Positions 1-8,468 of a stretch of 64,000 bases of DNA are shown one piece after another. Each line of letters starts with the position of its first letter. Positions within the stretch are counted from its first letter, which is position 1. The notes beneath the pieces are model-generated. The model searched no databases. It was not told the DNA's origin and worked only from the letters and a program-made list of their open reading frames with translations. The DNA comes from Pseudonocardia kujensis (GTDB taxonomy: Bacteria > Actinomycetota > Actinomycetes > Mycobacteriales > Pseudonocardiaceae): NCBI RefSeq assembly GCF_021283305.1, contig NZ_JAJSOK010000021.1, forward strand, positions 1 to 64,000, read 5' to 3'. The position numbers and the translations under genes are program-made.

Positions 1-70
1 ACCACCCCTCCCGTCGCTCCCCCGGCGGCCTCGCTGCCCGCGCGACGGCGGCCGGGCCAGGATCTCCCCC

Positions 71-802
71 GTGCCCCGCGACCCGATCGGCCCGGCGACC
101 GTGCCCGGCGCCTTCGACGACCACGCCGCCTCGTACGACCGGCTCGTCGGGCGCAACCCCGGCTACCACGAGCACCTGCGGCTGTCGGCCCACCGGCTCG
201 GACGACGGTCGGCTCCGCCCCGGTCGACCACCGGGCCGCGGCTGCTGGACCTGGGCTGCGGGACGGGCGCGTCGACGGCCGCGCTGCTGGCCGTCGCGCC
301 GGACGCCGAGATCGTGGCCGTCGACGGCTCGGCGGAGATGATCGCGGAGGCGCGCCGCAAGGACTGGCCGGACCGGGTCCGGTTCGTGCACTCCCGGCTG
401 GAGGACCTGCCCACGACCGGGATCACCGGTCCGTTCGACGGGATCCTCGCCGCCTACCTCGTGCGCAACCTGCCCGACCGCGACGCGGGCCTGAAGGCGA
501 TGCACGACCTGCTCGCCCCCGGCGCGCCGATCGCGGTGCACGAGTACTCCGTGCAGGACAGCCTGCGCGCCCGGGCGGTCTGGACCGCGGTCTCCTGGGG
601 GATCATCATCCCGATGGGCCGCCGGGTCACCGGCTCGGCGGACCTCTACCGCTACCTCTGGCGGAGCGTCCTCGACTTCGACGGCGCCGGGCGGCTCGCC
701 GCACGGATGCGCGCGGCCGGTTTCGTCGACGTCCGCCACGAGCCGGTGACCGGCTGGCAACGCGGCATCGTGCATTCCTTCCTGGGCAACCGCCCGGCCT
801 GA
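71..802 (+). CDS. Class I SAM-dependent methyltransferase
   Basis: The product (243 aa) is a soluble Rossmann-fold methyltransferase. The SAM-binding motif I DLGCGTG lies near residues 60-66, followed by an acidic VDGS motif II and a UbiE/COQ5-like core. The N-terminal FDDHAASYDRLVG segment is typical of UbiE-type enzymes acting on small hydrophobic acceptors. The GTG at 71 is chosen because homology begins about 13 residues later; no convincing ribosome site is visible and a start before the window cannot be excluded. It converges on the small Cys-rich gene with a 25-bp gap. The substrate cannot be told from sequence; a menaquinone-type role is possible but unsupported by neighbours. Confidence 0.85.
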   Translation: MPRDPIGPATVPGAFDDHAASYDRLVGRNPGYHEHLRLSAHRLGRRSAPPRSTTGPRLLDLGCGTGASTAALLAVAPDAEIVAVDGSAEMIAEARRKDWPDRVRFVHSRLEDLPTTGITGPFDGILAAYLVRNLPDRDAGLKAMHDLLAPGAPIAVHEYSVQDSLRARAVWTAVSWGIIIPMGRRVTGSADLYRYLWRSVLDFDGAGRLAARMRAAGFVDVRHEPVTGWQRGIVHSFLGNRPA

Positions 803-827
803 CCGGCACCGCCGCCCCGGCCGACCG

Positions 828-1064
828 TCACGCCCGGTCCCGCAGCGCCTCCCCGCCCTCGCTGTGCGAGGCGCAGTGGGCGCAGCAGAAGAACTTCCCG
901 CCGGCCTGCACCCCGTGCCCGATGATCGTGCAGCCGCAGTGCTCGCACACCGGTGCCATCCGGTGGATCGCGCACTCGAAGCTGTCGAACACGTGCACCG
1001 CGCCCTGCGCGTGCACCTCGAACGCCATGTCGTAGTCGTTGCCGCAGACCTCGCACTGCGCCAT
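828..1064 (-). CDS. Small Cys-rich metal-binding (metallothionein-/Zn-ribbon-like) protein
   Basis: The product has 78 aa with eight Cys. CEVCGND is at residues 4-10, FEC at 29-31, CEHCGC at 40-45 and FCCAHCASH near 59-67, with His residues alongside. The paired CxxC knuckles indicate Zn or other soft-metal binding; the FCC-x2-CA-x-H ending resembles bacterial metallothionein-type proteins, though the assignment is tentative. The ATG at 1062-1064 is preceded by a strong GGAGAGGAG ribosome site, so the much longer upstream open frame is not the gene. It is divergent from the PEBP gene at 1183, and a SigB-like promoter element faces it. A stress-induced metal buffer is a reasonable inference. 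Confidence 0.75.
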   Translation of the reverse strand: MAQCEVCGNDYDMAFEVHAQGAVHVFDSFECAIHRMAPVCEHCGCTIIGHGVQAGGKFFCCAHCASHSEGGEALRDRA

Positions 1065-1095
1065 CACGCGCTCCTCTCCTCGACGGGCCACCCGC

Positions 1096-1120
1096 CTACC
1101 CGCCCCCGACGGCCCGAAGC
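1096..1120 (-). promoter_or_regulatory. Candidate SigB/SigF-type promoter for the Cys-rich protein
   Basis: Reading the minus strand, GCTT (1120-1117), a 15-base spacer and GGGTAG (1101-1096) fit the actinobacterial general-stress pattern GNNT, 14-16 bases, GGGTA. The -10 element lies 31 bases before the ATG at 1064. It is a pattern match only, and short motifs of this kind arise by chance in GC-rich DNA. Confidence 0.35.
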
Positions 1121-1125
1121 ACCGC

Positions 1126-1151
1126 GCATGGCCGCGGCGCCGCCGGGGTAG
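1126..1151 (+). promoter_or_regulatory. Candidate SigB/SigF-type promoter for the PEBP gene
   Basis: GCAT (1126-1129), 16 bases, then GGGTAG (1146-1151) lies 31 bases before the ATG at 1183. With the mirror-image site on the other strand it suggests the two divergent genes share a stress-sigma input. Support is by motif only. Confidence 0.33.
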
Positions 1152-1182
1152 GCGGACGCCCCGACCAGACGAGGAGGAGCAG

Positions 1183-1836
1183 ATGCCCGACCCCGGCAGC
1201 CACGCCTTCGACGTGCCGCGCACCCGCCGCCGCGCCGAGTACGACGACACCGGCACCCCGGACGAGCACGCCGACCGCGCCGCACGCGAGGAGCTGGAGC
1301 GCGAGCACCCGCCGGTGCCGAAGGGCGATCCCGAACGGGCCGCCGGGCCCCGGGGCGACGGGCAGGGCGGGCCGGCCGTCGAGAAGTCCCCGGCCACCGG
1401 GCCGGCCCTGCGCAGCACGGCCTTCACCGACCACACCCTCATCCCCGACCGCCACCACGGCGCCGGCGACGCGGTCCCGCCGCCGCTGGAGTGGAGCGAG
1501 GTGCCCGACGCCGCCGCGGAGCTCGCCGTGCTGGTCGAGGACCTGGACGCCGGGGGCCGCGTCCACCGGCTCGTCGTGGGGATCCCGCCCTCGGCCGCCG
1601 GGCTCGGTGAGGACGGGCTGCCCGCCGGCGCGGCCGAGGGGCGCACCGGCGCGCACGGTCTCGGCTGGGACCCTCCGCACCCGCCCGTCGGCGAGGAGCA
1701 CCGGTACGCCTTCCGCCTGCTCGTCCTCGACACCCCGCTCGGCCTCGCCGAGGGCGCGAGCGCCGAGGACCTGCACGCTGCCGCCGAGGGCCACGAGATC
1801 TGCCGCGGCACCCTGGTCGGGCTCGTGGGCCGCTGA
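1183..1836 (+). CDS. YbhB/YbcL-family PEBP-like protein
   Basis: The product (217 aa) belongs to the phosphatidylethanolamine-binding / Raf-kinase-inhibitor-like family. The first 80 residues are a charged, low-complexity Asp/Glu/Arg-rich leader. The PEBP core follows: FTDHTLIPDRHHG, PPLEW near residues 100-104, VEDLDA-x5-HRLVVGIPP, a PPHPP-EEHRY segment and a YAFRLLVLD strand. The usual anion-pocket DxDAP is altered to EDLDA. The ATG is set by GAGGAGGAG six bases upstream. Bacterial members are cytosolic or periplasmic proteins of poorly defined function; no signal peptide is visible. The long acidic leader is unusual for the family. Confidence 0.82.
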   Translation: MPDPGSHAFDVPRTRRRAEYDDTGTPDEHADRAAREELEREHPPVPKGDPERAAGPRGDGQGGPAVEKSPATGPALRSTAFTDHTLIPDRHHGAGDAVPPPLEWSEVPDAAAELAVLVEDLDAGGRVHRLVVGIPPSAAGLGEDGLPAGAAEGRTGAHGLGWDPPHPPVGEEHRYAFRLLVLDTPLGLAEGASAEDLHAAAEGHEICRGTLVGLVGR

Positions 1837-1921
1837 GCCCGTACCCACGACACCTCCGCACCGGGAGCCACACCTGCGCGTGTGATTAGGTGCAGCCGGA
1901 ATACGGTCACGGGAGGTGGCG

Positions 1922-2761
1922 ATGGCGCAGGCGGACGGCGGGCGCGTGCGGGCCCTGCTGCGCAGCGGGGACAAGGTGCTGCGGCGCTGGGTCGAGGCGG
2001 CGGAGGTGCCGCTGCGTGGCCGGTTGACCACCGGCGAGCTCGGTCGGACCTGCTCGGACCTGCTGGCGGTGCTGGTCGAGGCCTCGGACGGCGGGCTCGA
2101 CGTCACGTCCGACGCCTACGCCGGCGCCCGCGGCTTCCTCGCCGAGCTCTCCCGGGACTGGGCACGGCGCGGCTTCAGTCCCAGCGAGACGGCCTCGGCG
2201 GTCTTCGCGCTCAAGGAGGCGCTGTTCGCCGCGGCCGACGAGGACGGCGGGGGCGACCTCACCACCGTCCTCGAGGCCTCCCGCTGGGTCGACGCGCTGG
2301 GCCTGGTGACCTTCGAGAGCTTCGCCCGCGCCCGCGAGCAGGTGATCAGCGAGCAGGCCGAGCAGCTGCTGGAGCTGACCACGCCGGTGGTGAAGCTGTG
2401 GGAGGGCGTGGTGGCCGTCCCGCTGATCGGCACGCTGGACTCCGCGCGCACCCAGATCGTGATGGAGAAGCTGCTGCAGACCCTGGTGGACACCGGCTCC
2501 GAGCACGCGATCATCGACATCACCGGCGTCCCCGCGGTCGACACGGAGGTCGCCCAGCACCTGCTGAAGACGGTCGTCGCGGCGCGGCTCATGGGCGCCG
2601 AGTGCACGATCTCGGGCATCCGGCCGCAGATCGCGCAGACGATCGTGACCCTGGGCATCGAGTTCGGCGACATCACCACCAAGTCGTCCCTGGCCGACGC
2701 GCTGCTCCACGCCATGCGCAGCACGGGCGTCGAGGTCGTCCGCCGGGCCGGGAGCCGCTGA
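1922..2761 (+). CDS. rsbR: RsbR-like stressosome STAS co-antagonist
   Basis: The product has 279 aa. The N-terminal 140 residues form a helical RsbR/RsbRD-type sensory domain. The C-terminal STAS domain carries IIDITGVPAVDTEVAQHLL and AECTISGIRPQIAQTIV, matching the RsbR block around the phosphorylatable Thr positions. In the known system RsbR and RsbS form the stressosome that holds the kinase RsbT until stress. The ATG at 1922 is set by GGGAGG five bases before; an in-frame GTG at 1916 is inside that site. It is the first gene of a run of six with gaps of 2 bp or overlaps, in the canonical order R-S-T followed by a phosphatase. Confidence 0.9.
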   Translation: MAQADGGRVRALLRSGDKVLRRWVEAAEVPLRGRLTTGELGRTCSDLLAVLVEASDGGLDVTSDAYAGARGFLAELSRDWARRGFSPSETASAVFALKEALFAAADEDGGGDLTTVLEASRWVDALGLVTFESFARAREQVISEQAEQLLELTTPVVKLWEGVVAVPLIGTLDSARTQIVMEKLLQTLVDTGSEHAIIDITGVPAVDTEVAQHLLKTVVAARLMGAECTISGIRPQIAQTIVTLGIEFGDITTKSSLADALLHAMRSTGVEVVRRAGSR

Positions 2762-2763
2762 CC

Positions 2764-3198
2764 GTGGAGCGGGTTCCGGTCCTGTCCCTGGGCGACGCGC
2801 TGCTCGTGTCGATCCAGGTCGACCTCCAGGACAACACGGTCCTCGCGCTCCAGGAGGACCTGGCCGAGCGGATCGTGGCCACGGGCGCGCGAGGCGTGCT
2901 CATCGACATCTCCGCGGTCGACATCGTCGACTCCTTCATCGGGCGCATGTTCGCCTCGATCGCCGCGCTGTCCCGGCTGCTCGACGCCGAGACCGTCGTC
3001 GTCGGGATGCGGCCGGCGGTGGCGATCACGCTCGTCGAGCTCGGGTTGTCGCTGCCGGGCGTGCGCACGGCGCTCGACGTCGAACGCGGGATGAGGATCC
3101 TGCGCGCGGCGTCCGAACGGCGCGGGCCACGGCCCGCCGACGAGCCGGACGACCTCGTCCCCGTCGCGGAGGGCGGCGGCGCGGCCGCCGGGGCGTGA
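2764..3198 (+). CDS. rsbS: RsbS-like STAS antagonist
   Basis: The product (144 aa) is a single STAS domain. VLIDISAVDIVDSFIGRM near residues 40-58 is the RsbS signature with the conserved Ser that RsbT phosphorylates; the family RsbS is usually about 120 aa. The tail after residue 120 is Ala/Gly/Pro-rich and probably disordered. The GTG at 2764 follows the rsbR stop by two bases and gives the domain from its first strand. It should form the core of the stressosome with RsbR and release RsbT on phosphorylation. Confidence 0.9.
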   Translation: MERVPVLSLGDALLVSIQVDLQDNTVLALQEDLAERIVATGARGVLIDISAVDIVDSFIGRMFASIAALSRLLDAETVVVGMRPAVAITLVELGLSLPGVRTALDVERGMRILRAASERRGPRPADEPDDLVPVAEGGGAAAGA

Positions 3199-3605
3199 CC
3201 ACCTCCACCGGCGTCGAGGAGCTGCCGATCCGCAGCGGCGACGACGTCGTGCGGGTCCGGCAGCTGGTCCGGGCCCGGGCCCAGGAGGTCCGGCTGTCGC
3301 TGGTGGACCAGACGAAGCTCGTCACGGCCGCCAGCGAGCTGGCCCGCAACACGCTCGTGCACGGCGGCTCCGGCACGGCCACGGTCGAGACCCTGCACCG
3401 CGACGGGCGGGCCGGGATCCGGGCCGTGTTCGCCGACGAGGGGCCGGGCATCCCGGACGTCGACCAGGCCCTGACCCCGGGCTGGACCAGCGGATCCGGG
3501 CTCGGCCTCGGACTCTCGGGCGCGCGCAAGCTCGTCGACGAGTTCGCGATCGACACCGCGGTCGGCCGCGGCACGACGGTCACCGTGGTCAAGTGGACCC
3601 GGTGA
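3195..3605 (+). CDS. rsbT: RsbT-like serine/threonine kinase (GHKL ATPase)
   Basis: The product (136 aa) matches the full length of RsbT. The N box ASELARNTLVHGGSG is near residues 46-60, the G1 box DEGPGIPD near 82-89 and the G2 region GSGLGLGLSGARKLVDEF near 101-118. The start GTG overlaps the rsbS stop (GTGA), implying translational coupling. RsbT phosphorylates RsbR and RsbS, then activates a PP2C phosphatase of the RsbU type; here the receiver-phosphatase four genes downstream is the obvious partner, by inference. Confidence 0.9.
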   Translation: MTTSTGVEELPIRSGDDVVRVRQLVRARAQEVRLSLVDQTKLVTAASELARNTLVHGGSGTATVETLHRDGRAGIRAVFADEGPGIPDVDQALTPGWTSGSGLGLGLSGARKLVDEFAIDTAVGRGTTVTVVKWTR

Positions 3606-4630
3606 TCCCTCCTCGGGTCGAGGACGTCGCCTGGCTGCCGCTCGACGACCCGAGCGCTCCCGGCGGGGCGCGCCGCGCGGCGGAGAAGCTGGCCGAGCAG
3701 CTCGGCTTCCCGGAGCAGCGCGTGGCCGAGGTCGGCCTGGCCGTCACCGAGATCGGGACGAACGTGCTCCGGCACGCCGGTGGCGGGACGTTGCTGCTCC
3801 GCGCGGTGCACCTGGACAAGACCGGCGGGGTGGAGGTCGTCGCCGTCGACTCCGGGCCGGGGATGAGCGACGTGCCGGCCTCGAGCCGCGACGGGCACTC
3901 CACACGCGGCACCCTCGGTGTCGGGCTGGGGACGATCGGCCGGCTGGCCGACGCCCTCGACATCGGCTCCCGCCCCGGCAGGGGCACCGTGCTCGTCGCC
4001 CGGTTCCGGCCCGAGCGCGAGGTCGGCCCGCCCGGGCCCGACGCGGCCGGCGTCACCCGCCCGCTCTCCGGCGAGCAGCTCTGCGGCGACGCGTACGCGC
4101 TGCGGGAGGAGGGCTCCCGGCTCTGGCTGATGCTCTGCGACGGCGCCGGCCACGGACCGCTCGCCGCCGCCGCGGCGCGGGAGGCGGTGCGGTCCTTCGC
4201 CGAACCCGAGCGCCCGCCGTCGACCCCGCTCGACGCGCTGCGGGCGATCCACGGGGCCATGTCCGGCACCCGCGGGGGCGCCGTCGCGGTGGCCGAGCTG
4301 GACCCCGGCGCCGGGCTCGTGCGGTTCGCCGGGGTCGGCAACGTGGCGGGCGCGGTCGCGAGCGGCACGGCGAAGCGCAGCATGATCTCGGTCGGGGGCA
4401 TCGCCGGCTACCGCGTCCCCACGTTGCGCGCCTACGACTACCCGCTGCCGCCCGACGCCGTTGTCGTCCTGCACTCGGACGGCGTCCGGCCGCGGTGGCA
4501 GGCCGAGGACCTCGTCCCGCTCCCCCACCGGTCCCCGGTGCTGGTCGCCGCCGCGCTGCTGCGCGACGAGGGCGTGCGCCAGGACGACGCCTCGGTCGTG
4601 GTCGGCCGGGCCTCCGGGGCCGGCCGGTGA
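3602..4630 (+). CDS. ATP-binding SpoIIE-family phosphatase (RsbX-like resetting enzyme)
   Basis: The product (342 aa) fuses an N-terminal GHKL ATPase (VTEIGTNVLRHAGG near 50-63, DSGPGMSD near 84-91, LGVGLGTIGRLADAL) to a C-terminal SpoIIE/PP2C domain with CGDAYALREE, CDGAGHGPLAAAAA and HSDGVRPRW metal-site motifs. In B. subtilis the gene after rsbT in the RsbR/S branch, rsbX, encodes a phosphatase that resets the stressosome; position and domain suggest the same job, with an added kinase half common in actinobacteria. The GTG at 3602 overlaps the rsbT stop; an in-frame GTG at 3593 is an alternative. Confidence 0.85.
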   Translation: MIPPRVEDVAWLPLDDPSAPGGARRAAEKLAEQLGFPEQRVAEVGLAVTEIGTNVLRHAGGGTLLLRAVHLDKTGGVEVVAVDSGPGMSDVPASSRDGHSTRGTLGVGLGTIGRLADALDIGSRPGRGTVLVARFRPEREVGPPGPDAAGVTRPLSGEQLCGDAYALREEGSRLWLMLCDGAGHGPLAAAAAREAVRSFAEPERPPSTPLDALRAIHGAMSGTRGGAVAVAELDPGAGLVRFAGVGNVAGAVASGTAKRSMISVGGIAGYRVPTLRAYDYPLPPDAVVVLHSDGVRPRWQAEDLVPLPHRSPVLVAAALLRDEGVRQDDASVVVGRASGAGR

Positions 4631-6384
4631 CGACCGTGCGGGGCGAGGTGTTCCGGCTGCGGGTCCGCGGCGAGCAGGACGTGTTCGTTACCCGGCAGCG
4701 GGGCCGCGAGGTCGCGGCGCTCGCCGGGCTCGAGCACCAGGACCAGATCCGGGTCGCGACCGCGCTCAGCGAGCTCAGCCGCGAGCTCGCCACGCTGCCC
4801 GGCGAGGTCACGATCACGATCTCGCTGGGCGCGGTGCCCGCCCCGGCGCTGGTGCTCACCGCGGAGTGGACCGGGGAGGCCGGAAACCCCGAGCACCTCG
4901 AGGGCGTCCGGGCCGCCGCGCGCCTGACGGACGGCTGCGAGGTCAGCCACGCGGACACGGGCGGCGCGGTGCGGCTGGTCAAGCGGCTGCCGCCGGGCAG
5001 CCGCGTCGACCCCGACCAGGCCGAACGGATCCGCATCGCCGTACGCGAGTCCCGCGCGGCGGACGCGCTCGCCACGCTGCGCATCCAGAACCAGGACCTG
5101 CTGGAGGCGTTGGAGAGCCTGCAGGCGCGCCAGGAGGACCTGCTGCAGGTCAACGCCGAGCTCGAGGAGACCAACCGCGGGGTGCTGGCCCTGCACGCGG
5201 AGCTCTCCGAGGAGCTGGAGGAGACCAACCGCGGCGTGGTCGCCCTCTACGCGGAGCTCGACGACGCCTCCACCCGGCTGCGCGAGGCCAGCGAGGCGAA
5301 GACCCGCTTCTGGGCGAACGTGAGCCACGAGCTGCGCACCCCGCTCAACTCGGTGTTGGGCATCTCGCGGCTGCTGCTGGACCCGGAGGGCGGGTCGCTC
5401 GACTCCGAGCAGCAACACCAGGTCGAGCTGATCCGCGACGCGGGCGCCATGCTGTTGTCCCTGGTCAACGAGCTGCTCGACGTGGCGAAGGCCGAGTCGG
5501 GCCAGATCGGGTCCACCATCGTGCCCACGGACCTGGGCGCGGTGTTCGACGAGCTGCGCGCCACGTTGCGCCCCGTCGCCGGGGCCGAGGTCGAGCTCGT
5601 CGTGGAGCCGCCGGAGATCGACGTCCTGTGGACCGATCCGGTTCTCCTCGGCAGGATCCTGCGCAACCTGGTGAGCAACGGCCTGAAGTTCACCGAGCGG
5701 GGCGAGGTGCGGGTCCGGGCGGGCCTGGTCCCGGGGAGCGGGGAGGTGGAGGTCCGGGTGAGCGACACCGGGATCGGCATCCCCGCCGAGTACCAGCAGC
5801 GGGTGTTCGAGGAGTTCTACCAGGTCCGCGGGCACCTGCAGGCCGCCAGCGGCGGCACCGGCCTGGGCCTGCCGTACTCGCGGCGGCTCGCCGCGATCCT
5901 CGGCGGGTCTCTCGAGATGGCGAGCGTGCCGGGCCGCGGGACCGTGCTGACGCTGCGCCTGCCCGGGCGTCCGGCAGGCGAGGCCGCGGCCGACGTCGTG
6001 CCGCTCGGCCGCGTACTCGTCGTGGACGACGACCCGGCGGTGCGGGCGCTGCTGCGCCGGATCGTCGAGGGGCTCGAGGGCGAGGTCACGGAGGCGGGGT
6101 CCGGGCCGGCGGCGCAGCGCGCGCTCGCCGCCGCGGTCCCCGATCTCGTGCTGCTGGACCTCGACATCCCGGCCCCGACCGGCAGCGAGGTCCTCGCCGG
6201 GATACGCGCGGACCCTGCCCTCGCCGCCGTCCCGGTCGTGGTGGTCACGGCCGCGCAGCTCACCGAGGCGCGGCGGCGCGACCTGGGCCGGACCGCCGTC
6301 GTCGTCGACAAGGCGCAGCTGTCCGGGCCGGTGCTGGTCGCCGCGGTCGGCGCGGCGCGCGACCTGGTCGGGCGGACCGCGTGA
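4627..6384 (+). CDS. Hybrid sensor histidine kinase / response regulator
   Basis: The product (585 aa) is soluble, with no membrane segment. Residues 1-130 resemble a GHKL/RsbT-like module. Residues 145-220 are a heptad-rich coiled coil with an internal duplication (LEETNRGVLALHAEL and LEETNRGVVALYAEL). The HisKA box NVSHELRTPLN places the phosphoacceptor at His234, followed by a HATPase domain (NLVSNGLKF, DTGIGIP, GTGLGL). The C terminus (about 460-585) is a receiver with VVDDDP and LLDLD as acidic pocket and phospho-Asp. The GTG start overlaps the preceding stop (GTGA). It joins a phosphorelay to the partner-switching module; its receiver may be an output to the next protein, by inference. 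Confidence 0.88.
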   Translation: MTTVRGEVFRLRVRGEQDVFVTRQRGREVAALAGLEHQDQIRVATALSELSRELATLPGEVTITISLGAVPAPALVLTAEWTGEAGNPEHLEGVRAAARLTDGCEVSHADTGGAVRLVKRLPPGSRVDPDQAERIRIAVRESRAADALATLRIQNQDLLEALESLQARQEDLLQVNAELEETNRGVLALHAELSEELEETNRGVVALYAELDDASTRLREASEAKTRFWANVSHELRTPLNSVLGISRLLLDPEGGSLDSEQQHQVELIRDAGAMLLSLVNELLDVAKAESGQIGSTIVPTDLGAVFDELRATLRPVAGAEVELVVEPPEIDVLWTDPVLLGRILRNLVSNGLKFTERGEVRVRAGLVPGSGEVEVRVSDTGIGIPAEYQQRVFEEFYQVRGHLQAASGGTGLGLPYSRRLAAILGGSLEMASVPGRGTVLTLRLPGRPAGEAAADVVPLGRVLVVDDDPAVRALLRRIVEGLEGEVTEAGSGPAAQRALAAAVPDLVLLDLDIPAPTGSEVLAGIRADPALAAVPVVVVTAAQLTEARRRDLGRTAVVVDKAQLSGPVLVAAVGAARDLVGRTA

Positions 6385-7997
6385 CCGGTCCGGAGACGGC
6401 CCCCGACGTGGTCGACGGGACCACGATCCTGGTGGTCGACGACAACGCCGGTAACCGGTACGTCGCCGCCAGCTGGCTGCGACGTGCCGGCTACCGCGTG
6501 GTGGAGGCGACGACCGGCACGGAGGCGCTGGACCGGGTGGCCCGGGACCCGATCGACGTCGTGCTGCTCGACGTCGGGCTGCCGGACATGAGCGGGTTCG
6601 AGGTGTGCGAGCGGATCAAGTCCGATCCCGTGCTCAGCCGCCCGGTGATCCACCTGTCCGCCACCGCGATCCGCGGCCAGGACCGGGCCCAGGGGCTCAC
6701 CCGCGGCGCCGACGCCTACCTCGTCGAGCCGGTCGAGCCGGACGAGCTGCGCGCCACCGTGTGGTCGGTGCTGCGCTACCACCGCGCGCGGGCGGCGGCG
6801 GAGCGGCTCGCGGACCGGCTGGCCGGGCTCAGCCGCGCGACCATGGCGATGAACGCGGCCGTCGACTTCGACGAGCTGGCCACCACGATCGCGTCCGGCG
6901 CGGCGGCACTGGCGGAGGTGCCGGCGGCCGCCCTGGTCGCGGCGTCGGACCGGACCGTGCGCCGGGCCGTCGTCGACCCGGCGGATCCGGACGACACCCC
7001 GCGGTGCGACTCGGTGTCGTCGCGGCTGCTCGACCGGCTCGCCGGCACGCTGCCCGACGGTCCGGCCGCCGTGGCGTGGGCAGAGGCGGTGGACGGCGAG
7101 GCGGTGGACGGCGAGGCGGTGGACGGCGAGGCGGTGGACGGCGAGGCCGGCGAACCGGCGTCGGCCCTGCGGTTCGGGTTCCGGGCCGGCCGGGTCGCGA
7201 TCGTGCTGCGGACGCCGCAGCTGGGCACCGAGCTGCGGGACCTGCTGGCCCAGCTGGGCAACGCGGCCGCGCTCGCCGTGGACTCCCTCCAGCTCTACGT
7301 CGAGGAGCACACCCTCGCCCTGACCCTGCAGCGCGCGTTCCTCCCCAGCGGGCCCGTCGCGCCGCCCGGGTTGGAGGTCGCGGTGCGGTACGTGCCGGCG
7401 GCGCAGAACACCGAGATCGGCGGGGACTTCTACGAGGTCGTCGAGCTCGGCGAGGGGCGGCTGCTGCTCGCGATCGGCGACGTGTCGGGCCACTCCATCC
7501 ACGCGGCGACCGTGATGGTCGAGCTGCGGCACGCGCTGCGCGCCTACGCGGTCGAGGGGCACGGGCCGGCGGCCATCCTGCAGCGGCTCGAGGACCTGCT
7601 GCGGCGCTACCACCCGCGCGAGTTCGCGACGGTCTGCGTGATGGTCCTCGACACCGTCCGTGACGTCGTCACCGTGGCCAACGCGGGCCACCTCGCGCCG
7701 CTGCTCGCCTCGCCCGAGGGCACCGTCCCGCTCGCCGCGCGGGGTCCGATGCTGGGCCTGCGCCGCCCGCACGGGGCGGACTCGGTGCTCGCCCTGCCGC
7801 CGCGGTGGACGCTCGTGCTCTACACCGACGGGCTGGTCGAGAAGCGGGGCGTGGACCTCGACGCGGCGCTGGAGGACCTGCGCACCGCCGTGTCCGTGGA
7901 CCCCGCCCCCGAGGAGCTCGGCGACCGGCTGCTTGCCCGGTTCGCCGGCGTCCGCGAGGACGACATCGCGCTGCTGATCCTGCGCGGCGGCGCCTGA
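6381..7997 (+). CDS. Receiver-GAF-SpoIIE phosphatase (RsbU-like)
   Basis: The product has 538 aa. An N-terminal receiver (ILVVDDN at 16-22, phospho-Asp64 in VLLDVGLPD) is followed by a GAF-like domain (about 150-310) and a PP2C/SpoIIE catalytic domain (about 325-538) with EIGGDFYEVVE, IGDVSGHS, NAGHLAP and YTDGLVE. This is the layout of phosphatases that dephosphorylate STAS anti-anti-sigma factors and so free a sigma factor. A four-fold EAVDG repeat sits in the GAF region at residues 235-254. The GTG overlaps the upstream stop; it is the last gene of the six-gene run and ends three bases from the convergent RsbW-like gene. Confidence 0.88.
   Translation: MTGPETAPDVVDGTTILVVDDNAGNRYVAASWLRRAGYRVVEATTGTEALDRVARDPIDVVLLDVGLPDMSGFEVCERIKSDPVLSRPVIHLSATAIRGQDRAQGLTRGADAYLVEPVEPDELRATVWSVLRYHRARAAAERLADRLAGLSRATMAMNAAVDFDELATTIASGAAALAEVPAAALVAASDRTVRRAVVDPADPDDTPRCDSVSSRLLDRLAGTLPDGPAAVAWAEAVDGEAVDGEAVDGEAVDGEAGEPASALRFGFRAGRVAIVLRTPQLGTELRDLLAQLGNAAALAVDSLQLYVEEHTLALTLQRAFLPSGPVAPPGLEVAVRYVPAAQNTEIGGDFYEVVELGEGRLLLAIGDVSGHSIHAATVMVELRHALRAYAVEGHGPAAILQRLEDLLRRYHPREFATVCVMVLDTVRDVVTVANAGHLAPLLASPEGTVPLAARGPMLGLRRPHGADSVLALPPRWTLVLYTDGLVEKRGVDLDAALEDLRTAVSVDPAPEELGDRLLARFAGVREDDIALLILRGGA
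7083..7142 (+). repeat. Four perfect 15-bp tandem repeats inside the phosphatase gene
   Basis: The unit GAGGCGGTGGACGGC occurs at 7083, 7098, 7113 and 7128 and encodes EAVDG each time, so copy-number change would keep the frame. It forms an acidic Gly-containing linker in the GAF region of the phosphatase. Confidence 0.9.
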
Positions 7998-8000
7998 CGG

Positions 8001-8468
8001 CTACCTCAGGCGCCACCAGAGCGAGACCGTGGTCCCGCCCGCTCCGCGGTCGATCTCCGCGTGGTCACTCAGGTTCGTGATCATCGCCAGGCCACGGCCG
8101 CGGTGGCCCGGGTCCGCCGGGATCGGCCGCCAGCGCCCCTCGTCCCGTACCGTGACCAGGACGCAACCCCCGGCCGTGCACATGGCGGTCAGGTCGACCG
8201 GGCGCTCGCCGTCCGTGTAGGCGTGCTCCGCGGCGTTGACCATGGCCTCGTAGCAGGCCAGCAGCAGGTCCTCCACGGTCTCCTCGTCGAGCCCGGTCGC
8301 CGCGGCCCACGTGCCCAGATCGCGGCGCACCGCGGCCAGTCGCGCGGCCTCGCCGGGGAACCGGTGCTCGAGGAGCGGGCCGTCCACCGCGGGCTCCCGG
8401 CCCCAGGCCTGCGCATCCGGCGGATCGCCGACGGGCTGCGGATCGGGCCGGACCGGAACGGTCACCAT
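8001..8468 (-). CDS. RsbW-like anti-sigma factor / serine kinase (GHKL ATPase)
   Basis: The product has 155 aa with a GHKL fold: N box LLACYEAMVNAAEHAY near residues 68-83, VRDEGRWRPIP as G1 and HRGRGLAMITNLSD as G2. An N-terminal 30-residue Pro-rich tail precedes it. Such proteins bind a sigma factor and phosphorylate the partner STAS protein, here surely the neighbour whose stop codon overlaps its start (ATGA at 8466-8470). No sigma factor gene is present in the window. The gene converges on the phosphatase gene with a three-base gap, so no separate terminator fits between them. Confidence 0.87.
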   Translation of the reverse strand: MVTVPVRPDPQPVGDPPDAQAWGREPAVDGPLLEHRFPGEAARLAAVRRDLGTWAAATGLDEETVEDLLLACYEAMVNAAEHAYTDGERPVDLTAMCTAGGCVLVTVRDEGRWRPIPADPGHRGRGLAMITNLSDHAEIDRGAGGTTVSLWWRLR

